Source: Agriotes lineatus (Eukaryota; Arthropoda; Insecta; Coleoptera; Elateridae). Taken from it: a stretch of DNA of 64,000 nt. The notes under the pieces were generated by a model, which was not told the origin of the DNA, did no database searches, and saw only the letters and a list, made by a program, of their open reading frames with translations. Positions 12,301 through 22,110 of the stretch are shown here, in pieces. Positions within the stretch are counted from its first letter, which is position 1; every line of letters starts with the position of its first letter. The position numbers and the translations under genes were made by a program. Where the stretch lies: positions 62,001 through 126,000 of the forward strand of contig CALNHX010002951.1 in assembly GCA_940337035.1 (NCBI GenBank), written 5' to 3'.

Positions 12301-12645
12301 CAGCAGGCTACTAGGACCATTGCAAAAGCAAGAAGAATATGCATATTGCCGTCATGGTGTTTAACAAACGAATAATCAATTTACGATAGCGGTAGGTCGT
12401 TAGGATCATAAATACGGTATAGATTCAATTATTAAATTTTTTAAATACAATTGCGGCCACATATAAAGTCCCCTTGCTTTTGCTATGGTCCTAGTCAAAA
12501 CAAATCTTGAGTTTTAAAAATAAAGATATGAAGCAACGACGTAATACAGCTCGCTAAAATTTGCCTACACAGATACCAAGGTCAAGGCAAAAGTCAAGTG
12601 TGGAAAGTTGAGGTTAGGTATCTAAAATATGTGAAATTCTTAAAA
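9322..12645. other. Intergenic AT-rich DNA between PIP4K and Pam16
   Basis: After the PIP4K stop there is a short 3' UTR with AATAAA at 9409-9414. The remaining 3.2 kb has no ORF with recognisable similarity. A small TIR-like unit is at about 11455-11589 (TACAGGATGTTT against AAACACCCTGTA). The small ORFs near 11972-12240 look random in composition. Confidence 0.6.
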
Positions 12646-13026
12646 ATGGCTAGATTTATAGCTCAAATAATAATAGCCGGCACGCAGGTCGTGGCGCGGG
12701 CGTTCGCTAGAGCAGTAAAACAGGAAATGCAGGCATCCCAAGAAGCTGCTAGAAGGTTAGGTAACCACAGAAGCAGATCAGAGCATCTAGGCAACCTCAA
12801 ATTGGGTCTGTCACTGGACGAGGCAAAGCAGATTTTAAATGTAAAGGATTTGAGCAAAGAAGAGGTAAAGACCCAGTACGAATTCTTGTTCAACAATAAC
12901 GAGAAGGAGAGGGGAGGAACGTTCTACATACAGTCCAAGATTGTGCGTGCCAAAGAGAGGCTCGAACACGAATTAGCCGATTTAGAAACGAAAGAAAAAC
13001 CAAGTGAAAGCGCTAGTAAAACTTAG
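12646..13026 (+). CDS. Pam16: Mitochondrial import inner membrane translocase subunit Tim16 (Pam16/Magmas/black pearl)
   Basis: Pam16 is the J-like partner of Pam18 in the import motor on the matrix side of the inner membrane; it regulates mtHsp70 during presequence protein import. The intronless ORF encodes 126 aa, the usual length (human about 125). The N-terminus MARFIAQIIIAGTQVV is the hydrophobic membrane-associated segment, followed by ARAFARAVKQE. The J-like domain (about residues 55-112) has LSLDEAKQILNV, YEFLFNNNEKERGGTFY and QSKIVRAKERLEHEL. As expected for Pam16 the HPD motif is absent and NEK occupies its place. The ATG at 12646 was chosen because it begins the conserved MAR/MAK sequence; the frame is open slightly upstream but without conservation. 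AATAAA at 13079-13084 is the likely poly(A) signal. Its stop is 234 bp from the convergent CISD3 stop. Confidence 0.95.
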   Translation: MARFIAQIIIAGTQVVARAFARAVKQEMQASQEAARRLGNHRSRSEHLGNLKLGLSLDEAKQILNVKDLSKEEVKTQYEFLFNNNEKERGGTFYIQSKIVRAKERLEHELADLETKEKPSESASKT

Positions 13027-13259
13027 CCTTTAGAATCTTAGTGTATTAATTAGTTGCATGCGATAAATTAATTGTATAAATAAATATGGTTCCAGTAATT
13101 GACGTTTACATCCCTTCCAAAACTTATTTTATGCTTTTACTACAATAAATTTATCGGGTATAAACATAACTCATTAAGGAGGGAAAAAAACGAATAATTA
13201 CACAAAAATATAGTATTACTAATATATTCAAATTCATTTCAGCACAATTTAAACATGTA

Positions 13260-13845
13260 TTATTGCCTTACAGTTGACGTAGCTTCTTGAACAACTTTCG
13301 ATTTATGGGTTCCATCACAAAAAGGTCTCCGACTTGTATGTTTACATTGACAGAGCCAGTACTCCTTACTTTCTTCAACTTCAAATTTAATTGGCCTATA
13401 AATTTGCTTACTATTTAAAAATAATATAACATGTAACGACTTTACCTCTGTTTAATTTTCAAAAATACATCTTTATGAGTTCCGTCACAAAAAGGCTGGT
13501 TTTTAGACTTGCCGCACAGGCACCAAAAATACTTCTTCCCTGCAGAATTTAATCGGGATTTAGTTTTATCAAATTTGTGGTAAATGCAACCGTACCTGCT
13601 TCCAATTTCAACTTAAAAGGTTTTTTGTCGTACACGCTACCATTGATATTTTGCTTGTGCGCTGTTATATAATCTTCAATCATATTTTTTGGTACTTCTG
13701 GAGCCTTGCTTGAAGAATATCGTACCTGAAACTTCAAAGCAAGGTTATGTTTACATCAAACTGCTGATATTTTACTTACTGCACTGGTTATTGGAGAAAA
13801 TGTAAAGTAAGAGTAAATATTTCGTGTACTAGTTTTTAGTAACAT
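13260..13845 (-). CDS. CISD3: CISD3-type mitochondrial CDGSH iron-sulfur protein (two CDGSH domains), 4 exons
   Basis: The exons on the minus strand are 13845-13780, 13725-13596, 13539-13446 and 13395-13260, all GT-AG, summing to 426 nt (141 aa plus stop). Residues 1-25 are basic and serine/threonine-rich (MLLKTSTRNIYSY...), consistent with a mitochondrial targeting peptide. Two [2Fe-2S]-binding CDGSH motifs follow: CLCGKSKNQPFCDGTH in exon 3 and CQCKHTSRRPFCDGTH in exon 4, each with the 3Cys-1His ligand set. Two motifs in one soluble matrix protein is the hallmark of CISD3 (MiNT), as opposed to membrane-anchored single-motif CISD1/2. The family is linked to mitochondrial iron and redox handling. 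The gene is divergent from SPAG6 with 343 bp between start codons. Confidence 0.93.
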
Positions 13846-14188
13846 CTTTATTATTTAAAATTAAATTATGTATTTATTGCTACGGATGGTAAGTATTTGG
13901 TATCTAATATAAATTATAATCTTTTCCAAGTCCAAAGTTTACACTACTCACGTCAAGTCAAGTGATTTATTTTAGTTTACCTCGTTGTATGATCTTAAGA
14001 TTTAACCCTTTTTGGCTTTTATTAAATTTCGTGTTTATTCCATGGGATAACCATTTGGTGTGGCAATTTTTAGTACGCGCCACATTGGTAGTGCACTATA
14101 ATTGATGACGCAACAGAGTAACCGCCAACAAAAGTTAACAATAAATCCCCCAAGCAGTCACTCAACTGACGTTTTAAAATTTTTAAGA
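13846..14188. promoter_or_regulatory. Putative bidirectional promoter between CISD3 and SPAG6
   Basis: Only 343 bp separate the CISD3 start (minus strand, 13845) from the SPAG6 start (plus strand, 14189), so both core promoters and 5' UTRs must lie here unless distant non-coding exons exist. No convincing TATA box or initiator stands out. An ATG upstream in frame with SPAG6 (14105) could add about 28 non-conserved residues. Confidence 0.5.
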
Positions 14189-15434
14189 ATGACTGCTCGT
14201 TCAATTATACAAGTTTTCGACCAGTACCAGAAAGCTAGAATCCAATTCGTTCAAACTGTTGCAGACCTTGCGCTACGGCAACAAAATATCGAGTACCTCG
14301 ATCAAGGAAAGGCTCTTGGTGGGTTATCGTGTAAAACTGCAAAAACTTCTATCAACTGACACTTTTCCAGACTTACTGCAGCCTCTACTCAGCGATGTTT
14401 GCCCTCAAATCCAGCAGTGTGCAGCTATAGCTATTGGACGCATGGTCCATCACGATGCTAACTTGGCCAAACAGGTGTTAAACCGCAATTTCCTACCTCT
14501 CCTACTTCGAGGTATTGATAAACAAAATGTAAGAGATTTTATAGTATAGTCGTAAAATCTACATGTGATTAATAAAAATAACACTTTCTAATTGCAGAAA
14601 TATTTTAAGAAATCGGTATTGTTTGTTCTAAGGTCTCTGTGTAAACATGACGAAGAAATGGCATCAATTGTCATCAATTCAGGTGGATTGGAAGCTTTAA
14701 TTCTTTGTTTAGAAGATTTTGAGCCAATGGTCTGTATCAAACTGCTTGCAGGGAATTGGTGTTAGGTGCTTTTTATTTGTAGGTAAAGCAGGGAGCTGCT
14801 TGGGGTATTGGTTACATAGCTCGGCACAGTCAGAGCATGGCCCAAAATGTGGTAGACGTGGGGGCCATTCCATTACTTATGTTATGTTTGCAAGAGCCAG
14901 AGTTGAGTCTAAAGCAAATTGCCGCAAATGCTCTTGCTGACATTGCAAAACACAGTGATGACCTTGCCCAGAGCATCGTAGATGCTGGTGCAGTACCACA
15001 TTTAGCTAGAAGTTTATCAAATCAAGATGAAAAATTGAAAAGACAGGTCCTGACTGCCTTATGTAAGTTATGCTATATGATTATTTATCGTAATGCCTCG
15101 ATAAGCGTGAACTCTGTGTAAAAGAGCAGACGGTTACAAATACTTTACTAAATATAAATTATCTATTTAGCAAACATAGCCAAGCATTCCAACGATTTGG
15201 CAGAAGTAATAGTTGAAGCTGAAGTCTTTCCCTCAGTCCTAATACACATGTCTCATGCCTGTCCAATAGTTCGCAAAAATGCAGGAACACTAGTTAGAGA
15301 CATCGTTAAACATTCCTTGGAACTCACACAATTGATAGTAAATACTGGAGGCATCGGGGCTCTGATGGAAGTGCTGCAGCACACGTCGGAAGAGTCGAAA
15401 ATTCCCTGCATTACAGCTGTGGGTTACATTGCAG
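14189..15434 (+). CDS. SPAG6: SPAG6/PF16-like armadillo-repeat axonemal protein, first five coding exons (partial)
   Basis: SPAG6/PF16 is a central-pair protein of motile cilia and sperm flagella. Coding exons: 14189-14318, 14371-14528, 14598-14729, 14783-15062 and 15171-15434, all GT-AG with matching phases, giving about 321 codons. The start MTARSIIQVFDQYQKARIQFVQ matches the family N-terminus closely. Tandem armadillo repeats follow, with diagnostic pieces QPLLSDVCPQIQQCAAIAIGR, LEALILCLEDFEPM, QGAAWGIGYIARHSQ, AIPLLMLCLQEPELSLKQ, ALADIAKHSDDLAQSIVDAGAVPHLA and EVIVEAEVFPSVL. Exon 5 ends in phase 1 at 15434 with a good GTGAGT donor. The family is about 500-510 aa, so roughly 185 C-terminal residues (including AAAWALGQIG-type repeats) should follow but were not found in the remaining 48 kb. 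The next intron therefore either engulfs the TE cluster or the 3' half is lost. Confidence 0.9.
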
Positions 15435-15568
15435 GTGAGTATTGTTTGTAATAGGTAGATTTAAGGATTTCAAAAAGCATACGAGATTTTTAAAAAGCCC
15501 ATATTTTGTTTTTTCAATAAACAAAGCAAATTAGACAATTGCGATTGTTTAGCGTGACTAGGCAGATG

Positions 15569-15730
15569 CAGTGAAACTTCCAGTTATGAGCATGTCTTAT
15601 AAGCGGACACGCGCTAATAAATAATCGGTGAGTTTTTTAAATACAGAATTTACTAAATGAGAGTTCTTAATAAACAAGCTTCTATTAACCAGACACGGCT
15701 ACCCGTTTTGAATAGTTTTCATCTATGTAC
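15569..15730 (+). mobile_element. Remnant of a Tigger/pogo-type terminal region
   Basis: The stretch starts CAGTGAAAC, then shows ATAAGCGGACAC, AATAAACAAGC and TTAACCAGACACGG. These echo the terminal and subterminal repeats (CAGTGAAATCTCCC, AAGCGGACAC) of the better-preserved element at 59625-60723. Only one end is seen. It lies in the SPAG6 intron. Confidence 0.5.
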
Positions 15731-16510
15731 TCGCTTTTGTGCTGACACTTAAAACCGCTGATCAGGGGTAACAGCAGTCTTCACGTTCCGACAAAAAATA
15801 GCTGATTTGGTTTAAGGCCTCAATTTTGAAGATGCCATACTTGAGCATGCTAAGTAAACGACATTTAGCCATAATATTTTTAGAGCCCTTTCAAGTAGTG
15901 CTTAAAGTTTATTACGGTACTTTTGGAGCGTCCTCTGTATTAGTAAACATTTGCTAGTTGAATTTTTATCTTTGAGTATTATTAGGTGGCTTTTTGGAAA
16001 TTTTACATGCTTCAGATTAGGTCTGGTTAGCTGTATCCTAGTTTTAAATATTTTCCTATAATTATTAAGCAGTTTCGTAAGCAACTCCCCGAGTAATTAC
16101 CCTTATTTTACTAATTAAATTTATTCTGGTTTCATTTCTACAGATATTTAAGCCTGGTGGCTAGGCAACCGTTATTGCAATTATTTTAAACTATTCCTTT
16201 TGTTGTTAGAGCAAGGTTATCTCTTGTTGCAGTCATATCTTTCAGGAGGTTTTTTTCTTGGTGCACTTGCCAAAAATATCTGGTGACCTTTTGAAGCTGG
16301 TGTCGAATTCTGCTTATTCTTTCCAAGCAAAACTGCCGTGCCAGTTGGTTTTCCCTGCAGCTTCAGTGCTTCGAAAAGCCCTTTTGCTGGGCTCAACCCT
16401 CTGGATTCTGGATTCTGGATTAAAAATGGAGGGTGAGTTACCTCACATGCACTTAGGCCGCATTAAGTGGGCCCATTGTGCTACCTCCCAGCAGCTCTCC
16501 AAGTTGGGTA

Positions 16511-19252
16511 TCACTCAAGCCATCCAATCCTTTGAATGTACTTAAGGACAACCGCAACTGGAGTGTTGCTAATTCTGACCATATTGGGCCAGAAGTCCCC
16601 CAACATGGATCCTCTGACTCTTGCGAGAGCTGGACAGTGGCACAGAACGTGTTCTGCTGTCTCGTCATCCTCGTTGCATCCGCGACAGTTTGGGCTGTCC
16701 ACTAGTCCCATCCTGTGCATATGTTTGTTTAGAGTGCAGTGTCCAGATAGGATACCCACGACTAATCGAAGGTTTCTTCGGGACAGTTGCAAGCAATATT
16801 TGGCTGTCTTTGGCGAGGGCGCTGTAATAGCAGCTCTTGCTTGCCGGCAGCTTTGCATGTTAACCCATCTTCGTATGAAGCTGTTTAAGGTTTCTTGATA
16901 TAGCATAGAGCTTAATATTGTCAGGGATATAGGGATTACGGGTTCTGGCCCCCAGAGAGGTTGCCCGGAAGCCAGTCTCGCAGTCTCATCAGCCTCCTCA
17001 TTGCCGTAGTTACCGTCATGTCCTTTCACCCATACAAGGGAAACGACATTATTTTTTGAGATATCCTCGAGAGCTTCACGGCACTGCAGTACCACACCTG
17101 AGGTAATTTTGCAACTGCCCAGGGCTAGTAAAGCGGCTCTACTGTCACTGAAGATACCAATACATTGATTCTCGATTTTCCTTTCAAGAATTGCTTTTGC
17201 ACCATGCATTATTCCAATTACTTCCGCTTGGAAGACAGTGGCCATTTTGCCTAGTGGTATGCTTTGGCGGAGGTTCAGATCGTCAGAGAAAACTCCGGCA
17301 CCCGTTCCATGCTTTGTTTTAGATCCATCAGTAAAGATGGATATATCTATATGCTGGGTAAACCCGGCATTTTCATAGACGGCCTCATTCAGGATGCGGG
17401 TATGCCTACCTCCCCTGCTTGCTGTGTGCCACAGCCCTTTGTAGCGCAGCCTCAAGGCGGTCCTTACGGCTACTTCCTCCACAAAAAGATCAAGTGATGG
17501 AAGGCATAAAACCACCTCTAAAGCGGCTGTAGGGGTTGAGCGTATAGCACCTGTAGAACTAAGACAGGCAAGGCGTTGCACATGTCCTAGTTTACTTGCT
17601 GCCGTAGCCTGTCTGACCCTGGGCCACCAGACAAGTGCTCCATAACATAGCATGGGCCTTATCACGGCAGTATACAGCCACAAGGTAATTCGGGGGGAGA
17701 GTCCCCAGGATTTACCCAAAGCGCGGCGACACTGCCAGAATGCCATGCATGCTTTTTCAGTTTTAACTTTTAAATGTTTCTCCCAATTCAGCTGTCTGTC
17801 AAAAATAACTCCCAAGTATTTGACATTGTCTGAAAATCTGAGAGAAGTATTGAATAGCAGAGGTCTACGTAAAGGTCCTAGCTTCCTTTTTTTTGTGAAA
17901 AGTACCATTTCTGTCTTTGAAGGGTTGACAGAGAGGGCCTGTTCATTACACCATGTTTCCGTTATTCGAAGAGCTGTCTGCATCAAGTTACAGAGCATGC
18001 TCTTGAACTTGCCAGTAATGAGGATGACGATGTCATCCACATATCTAGTAGTATAGAATCCAGCATTATTGAGTGTGCTTAGAAGGCTGTCTACCACTGT
18101 ATTCCACAGTAATGGGGACAGAACCCCCCCTTGCGGACAGCCCTTCGTCACAACACCTCTAATGGAGTTGTCTCCTACATTAAATTGTACTGCTCTCATC
18201 GTAAGCATGTGTTTTATCCACTCACAGAGAGTGGGTGCCACACCATGCCTGCGTAAGGCAGAGTTAATGCTCTCAAAGGAAGCCTTGTCAAAGGCTCCTT
18301 CAATATCAATGAAAACTCCCAGAGTGGACATTTTATTGTCTAGCGATCTCTCAATACGGTTCACTACAGCATGTAGCGCCGATTCAGTAGATCTCCCTGA
18401 GATATAGGCGTGTTGGTTCGGGTGCAATGGGTGTAAAGCCAGCACCCTTTCCCGTATTTCTCTGTCACAAAGTCTCTCAAGCGTCTTTAGTAAGAAGGAT
18501 GTAAGACTAATGGGACGATATGATTTGGCCTGGGTATAATCCGTACGCCCTGGTTTAGGTATAAAAACTACCTTCACTTCTCTCCAGCTCTCCGGTATAT
18601 ATCGAAAGGCGATACATGCCCGGTAGATGCGCACCAGGTGAACAAGCATCAGGTCCAGTCCCCATTGTAGCAGGGCTGGAAAGATACCGTCCACTCCTGG
18701 CGACTTGAAGGGGAGAAAGGAGTTTATAGCCCAGGTTACCTTGTCACCCCGTACGACCTGATTTGCCACATTCCAATCCTCTGAGGGAGGTGGGATATTG
18801 GGTTTTGGCCATACATTGTCAGGGGTGACAATACAGCCTGGAAAATGTGTTTGAATTAGCACTTCCGCTGTCTCTCCGGGTTTGGTTGTAAAAGAACCAT
18901 CCCCTCGCCTGAGACAGCCTGGCTGTTGATTTGGATCCTTAGAAAGGATCTTCTTCAACCGAGCCGCGGAGGCAGTGGACTCTATGGAACTACAAAACGT
19001 TTTCCAAGAGTCCCTCTGTCTCTGGCGGATTTCTTTTTTGTATAATCGTTTTTGGTCTTTATAGGCCTCCCAGTCACTAGTAATTCTAGTTCTTTTTGCT
19101 TTGTTAAAGAGTTTGCCCAATGTTGATTTCATCCTGTCGAGTTTCGAACACCACCAGGAGGTTGTGCGACTCGCCTTGGATGTTTTCAAGGGGCATGACG
19201 ATTCGTAAGATTGTAGGATCGAGTTCTGCAGGTTATCCACACTGATTTGCAA
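16511..19252 (-). CDS. LINE-A ORF2, reverse transcriptase - RNase H part (913 aa)
   Basis: The fragment holds the region after the endonuclease. A linker (about 1-220) contains the conserved SPGVDGI. The RT domain (about 225-480) has SYRPISLTSFLLK, FIDIEGAFD with a catalytic Asp, KGCPQGGVLSPLLWN and YVDD at about 404-407. The RNase H domain (about 637-760) has FTDGSK, the Glu in FQAEVIG, FSDS, and KGHDGNYGNEEAD. Near the C-terminus is CRGCNEDDETAEHVLCHC, a Cys/His cluster usual in this group. Presence of RNase H favours the I/LOA side of the R1 assemblage. It is out of frame with the endonuclease ORF by one nucleotide near 19240-19255; a single extra G would account for this. Everything else is intact. 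The real polyprotein would have begun at 20063. Confidence 0.88.
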   Translation of the reverse strand: MQISVDNLQNSILQSYESSCPLKTSKASRTTSWWCSKLDRMKSTLGKLFNKAKRTRITSDWEAYKDQKRLYKKEIRQRQRDSWKTFCSSIESTASAARLKKILSKDPNQQPGCLRRGDGSFTTKPGETAEVLIQTHFPGCIVTPDNVWPKPNIPPPSEDWNVANQVVRGDKVTWAINSFLPFKSPGVDGIFPALLQWGLDLMLVHLVRIYRACIAFRYIPESWREVKVVFIPKPGRTDYTQAKSYRPISLTSFLLKTLERLCDREIRERVLALHPLHPNQHAYISGRSTESALHAVVNRIERSLDNKMSTLGVFIDIEGAFDKASFESINSALRRHGVAPTLCEWIKHMLTMRAVQFNVGDNSIRGVVTKGCPQGGVLSPLLWNTVVDSLLSTLNNAGFYTTRYVDDIVILITGKFKSMLCNLMQTALRITETWCNEQALSVNPSKTEMVLFTKKRKLGPLRRPLLFNTSLRFSDNVKYLGVIFDRQLNWEKHLKVKTEKACMAFWQCRRALGKSWGLSPRITLWLYTAVIRPMLCYGALVWWPRVRQATAASKLGHVQRLACLSSTGAIRSTPTAALEVVLCLPSLDLFVEEVAVRTALRLRYKGLWHTASRGGRHTRILNEAVYENAGFTQHIDISIFTDGSKTKHGTGAGVFSDDLNLRQSIPLGKMATVFQAEVIGIMHGAKAILERKIENQCIGIFSDSRAALLALGSCKITSGVVLQCREALEDISKNNVVSLVWVKGHDGNYGNEEADETARLASGQPLWGPEPVIPISLTILSSMLYQETLNSFIRRWVNMQSCRQARAAITAPSPKTAKYCLQLSRRNLRLVVGILSGHCTLNKHMHRMGLVDSPNCRGCNEDDETAEHVLCHCPALARVRGSMLGDFWPNMVRISNTPVAVVLKYIQRIGWLE

Positions 19253-20063
19253 GTCCTACCTGATCAATCTTTTCTGGGAAAACCGAGTTCACCAGGTGAG
19301 CTTCCAGATCTGTCTTGTAAGATAGTCTGTCAGTCCGCCTAGGATTTCGATATTGTTTTGGTTGAGCTATAGTTCCAGATAATTTGAAACAAAGCCATCT
19401 GTGGTCTGACATAGACACAACAGGTGATACCTGCCAGCCCGCAATATTATTGGAAATATCTGAAGAGACCAGAGTGACATCAATCACGGTCTGGCTACGC
19501 GTTGTGACAAAAGTTGGTTCACATCCACGGTTCAGTATTTCTAAGTTTGTACTTATTAGGTACTCAAGTAAGAACCTACCTCGGGTGTTAATGCCACTGC
19601 TACCCCACGAAACGTGGTGAGCATTTGCATCACAGCCAATAATTAGGTTTTTGTTGTTCCTCTCACAGTAGTTCACCAAATCGATCAACTCCGTGCTAGG
19701 TGGAGGGTCAACTGAGTCACTGGGGAGGTATACCGATGCGAAAATGACATCTTCCTTCCCTTCGTTTATACTACAGCTCATCTGTATCGCCATAATATCA
19801 CGCGTACAGAGGTGTGGCAAAGCAAAGGCTTGTAAATGCTTGGGACAGTAGATGCACGTCCTTGGTTTCTCATGGGTGCTATCTGTAAAAACAGTGCCAT
19901 TACGATTAATTAATCCACAGATCTTAGATTTTACAATCCAAGGCTCTTGTATTAATGCAACAGTGTCCTGCTGGCTGTCGAGCTGTCTGCGTAGAGTAAC
20001 AGCAGCCTCTCGACAGTGTTGCAGGTTAATTTGTATGATGTTTAGTCCAGGTTGGGAGGACAT
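19233..20063 (-). CDS. LINE-A ORF2, apurinic-endonuclease part (276 aa)
   Basis: This is the endonuclease/exonuclease/phosphatase domain that nicks target DNA for target-primed reverse transcription. Visible motifs are the opening IIQINLQHCREA, LIQEPWI with the metal-binding Glu, FASVYLPSD, IIGCDANAHHVSWG, IDVTLVSSDI and the catalytic SDHRW. The ATG is 15 bp downstream of the ORF1 stop, the spacing expected of a two-ORF LINE. The frame ends at a stop shortly after EKIDQV, where sequence continuity moves to the overlapping 913-aa frame; this is a single indel. Confidence 0.88.
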   Translation of the reverse strand: MSSQPGLNIIQINLQHCREAAVTLRRQLDSQQDTVALIQEPWIVKSKICGLINRNGTVFTDSTHEKPRTCIYCPKHLQAFALPHLCTRDIMAIQMSCSINEGKEDVIFASVYLPSDSVDPPPSTELIDLVNYCERNNKNLIIGCDANAHHVSWGSSGINTRGRFLLEYLISTNLEILNRGCEPTFVTTRSQTVIDVTLVSSDISNNIAGWQVSPVVSMSDHRWLCFKLSGTIAQPKQYRNPRRTDRLSYKTDLEAHLVNSVFPEKIDQVGLANQCG

Positions 20064-20078
20064 GAGGTCGACAATAAA

Positions 20079-21365
20079 TTATTCGACCTCGGTGTCCGAC
20101 CCGGACCCTAAAAGCATACTCATCAGCTCCCTCTCCTCCTCAAGAGTATCCATGGGGGTGGGGAGTTGTGAGGCTTCTACTTCGGATGGCTGCTGTGGTA
20201 GCAGCGGCTCTCCTACTGGCGATGGAGGGGTATCCGAGGACGCACCCTGCTCTGTAACAGAAAGGGGTTTAGGGGTATCCGTAGACGCACCCTGCCTTAA
20301 GGGGTTGGAGTCTGGAACTGCATCTCCAGGCCTCTGAATTTTTAATTTTAGAGTTGTAAACTGATAGTGCAGTTTACTACCTCTACTTTTGACTGCTGTT
20401 TCAGCCTTCTGGTTTAGCCCAAAAACTAGGAGTCTGCCAACGGGTTCCTCCTTTTTGGCTGTGTGGAAGAGGGGCCAGTCCCGAACACCTATCCCGGGGT
20501 TCTGCACTGCCAGTCGGCGAATAACAGTCTCCGTAGGTTCAGGTTTCCCTGGAATCCACAGAGCTGCCTTCGCCAGCCTGGGCAGCCGATCCACCTGGAC
20601 GACATTCAGACGGGCGCCCTCCCATAAAGTGGACAGGTTTGACACTGCCTCTGTTAGCCACTTCAGAGTCTGGTCATCCTCACAGGTGATTCTAAGAATC
20701 TCCCCGGAGTACTGCCAGCCCTTGAAAGTGGGTGGAATTTGGCCTTCGGCTAGGGCGAACATGTGATTGTCCAGAGCCACTAGCAATTGAGCTTTTATTA
20801 GATCCGCTTGGACCTGGGTGATCTTACCGAGGGGGGTCCTTAGATCCACGATGGCCACGCGGAGGTGCTTCGTAAGGGCCTCTTTGTAACCACCTACCCT
20901 TTCGGTTACTTTTTGGTCTGGCTTGACCTTCTTTTTCGGATTAGAGGTGGAGGGTGAGCTTCCATCCGATCTAATCCTTTTGCTTGTGGAAGGTGTAGGC
21001 CTACCGGAACCAACCGCCGCCTTGGGGCTAGCTCTGGGAGCCAGTCCCTTGGTAGTGGTTGAGGATGACCCACGTCCCTTTCCACTTCTGTCTTTCATTT
21101 GGCCTGAACCTGCCACCTTAGGGTTAGCTTCGGCAGCCAGCCCTTGGGTGGAGGTAGAGGCCGTAGCGCCGGAGTTCTCTGCAATTAAGCGAGCCTTCCT
21201 CCTGCGCTTCTGTTCGGCACCAGAAATCCTTTTCCTCTTTGGAAGAGTCTGTTGCTCCTCTGTTTTTTGCAGCTGCTGTTGAGCTTCTGCTTGAGGGGTA
21301 TCCGAAGACGCGCCCTGTGTGGTTTCTTTACTCTCGTCATCCATGCTGAAAGAAAAAATTTTCAT
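20079..21365 (-). CDS. LINE-A ORF1 protein with DUF4780-like domain (428 aa)
   Basis: The N-terminal 150 residues are low-complexity, rich in Ser, Thr, Lys and Gly with basic patches (KRKRISGAEQKRRRKAR), plausibly RNA-binding or nuclear-targeting. Residues about 165-345 resemble the DUF4780 domain of insect LINE ORF1s, with HLRVAIVDLRTP, FKGWQYSGEILRITC and LPRLAKAALWIPG. The C-terminus is acidic. No CCHC zinc knuckles are present, unlike LINE-B's ORF1. The role is by analogy: an RNA-binding component of the retrotransposition particle. The ATG could be the first Met or the MDDESKE Met seven codons in. Confidence 0.75.
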   Translation of the reverse strand: MKIFSFSMDDESKETTQGASSDTPQAEAQQQLQKTEEQQTLPKRKRISGAEQKRRRKARLIAENSGATASTSTQGLAAEANPKVAGSGQMKDRSGKGRGSSSTTTKGLAPRASPKAAVGSGRPTPSTSKRIRSDGSSPSTSNPKKKVKPDQKVTERVGGYKEALTKHLRVAIVDLRTPLGKITQVQADLIKAQLLVALDNHMFALAEGQIPPTFKGWQYSGEILRITCEDDQTLKWLTEAVSNLSTLWEGARLNVVQVDRLPRLAKAALWIPGKPEPTETVIRRLAVQNPGIGVRDWPLFHTAKKEEPVGRLLVFGLNQKAETAVKSRGSKLHYQFTTLKLKIQRPGDAVPDSNPLRQGASTDTPKPLSVTEQGASSDTPPSPVGEPLLPQQPSEVEASQLPTPMDTLEEERELMSMLLGSGSDTEVE

Positions 21366-22110
21366 CTCCCTAGCTCCCCACCCACCACGGAGCCCAACAA
21401 GGGGACGCCGAACTTCGACGCCAAGGATACTAAGGAGATATAGCTCCCAGAGATGAGTTGCACACGAGCAGGCACCTTTAGGCGAGCCCCAGGATATCAG
21501 AAACCGGAACCCCTAGGGACCTTAAGGACCCACTGCATGCACCTTCACCCCCAAAGAGCTCACCCTTCCGGCGGTCTGACCCGACGGAACAGCCGATTGA
21601 TCGAGGTGGGTTAGTCTCGACCTCCCGTCTAAGTGAAATCAGGGCCAAAGAGATGTGTTACTGCGCTCCAGGAAACCAAACCGTCCCAGAGGCAGCTCAA
21701 TCCCCAGGATCCCTTCATCCAACCGACACGGGTTGCCTCGCACGGCACAAACACGAGGGTAACCTAAGACCCTGTGAAATCCATTGAGCGGTCACAACTC
21801 AATTAAGAGGGGGGATGGTCCGCGGTGGCAGCTTTCGTTCCATCACACAGGAGTTTAGGCCCGGGATATCGCTACTAGCTAACCACTAACCTTGGTCCGG
21901 AGGACCTCAGCCGTTCTCCTATCCGCGTAGGTAAGGACTGGATACTGTTGTGCCTCATAAAAAGGCACGCCTTCTTACCGAAGCATCGGGCTTGTGACGA
22001 TTTACCTGACCGACTATCCAGCGAAACCCCTGTCAAGAGAACCGTCATCCAACCTACCGCACTCCCAAAATTAGCGGGGGGAGAACACCCCCCATTCACT
22101 CTGTGTTCCA

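Larger units (their letters stand above)
16400..22110 (-). mobile_element. Near full-length R1/LOA-like non-LTR retrotransposon (LINE-A)
   Basis: From 5' to 3' on the minus strand: a roughly 0.7-kb putative 5' UTR (about 22110-21366), ORF1 (21365-20079), a 15-bp gap, ORF2 in two frames (20063-19233 and 19252-16511), a short 3' UTR and a tail of GGATTCT-type repeats (plus-strand 16402-16421). Only one coding lesion is evident, so the copy is young. It lies antisense within the open-ended SPAG6 intron. The 5' boundary is approximate because the adjacent older LINE (LINE-B) is on the same strand, and no target duplication was found. Confidence 0.8.

Noticed and set aside
16258..20766. Numerous plus-strand ORFs of 60-160 codons across LINE-A
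   Set aside because: All lie antisense to the ORF1/ORF2 frames and have no recognisable motif; they are shadows.
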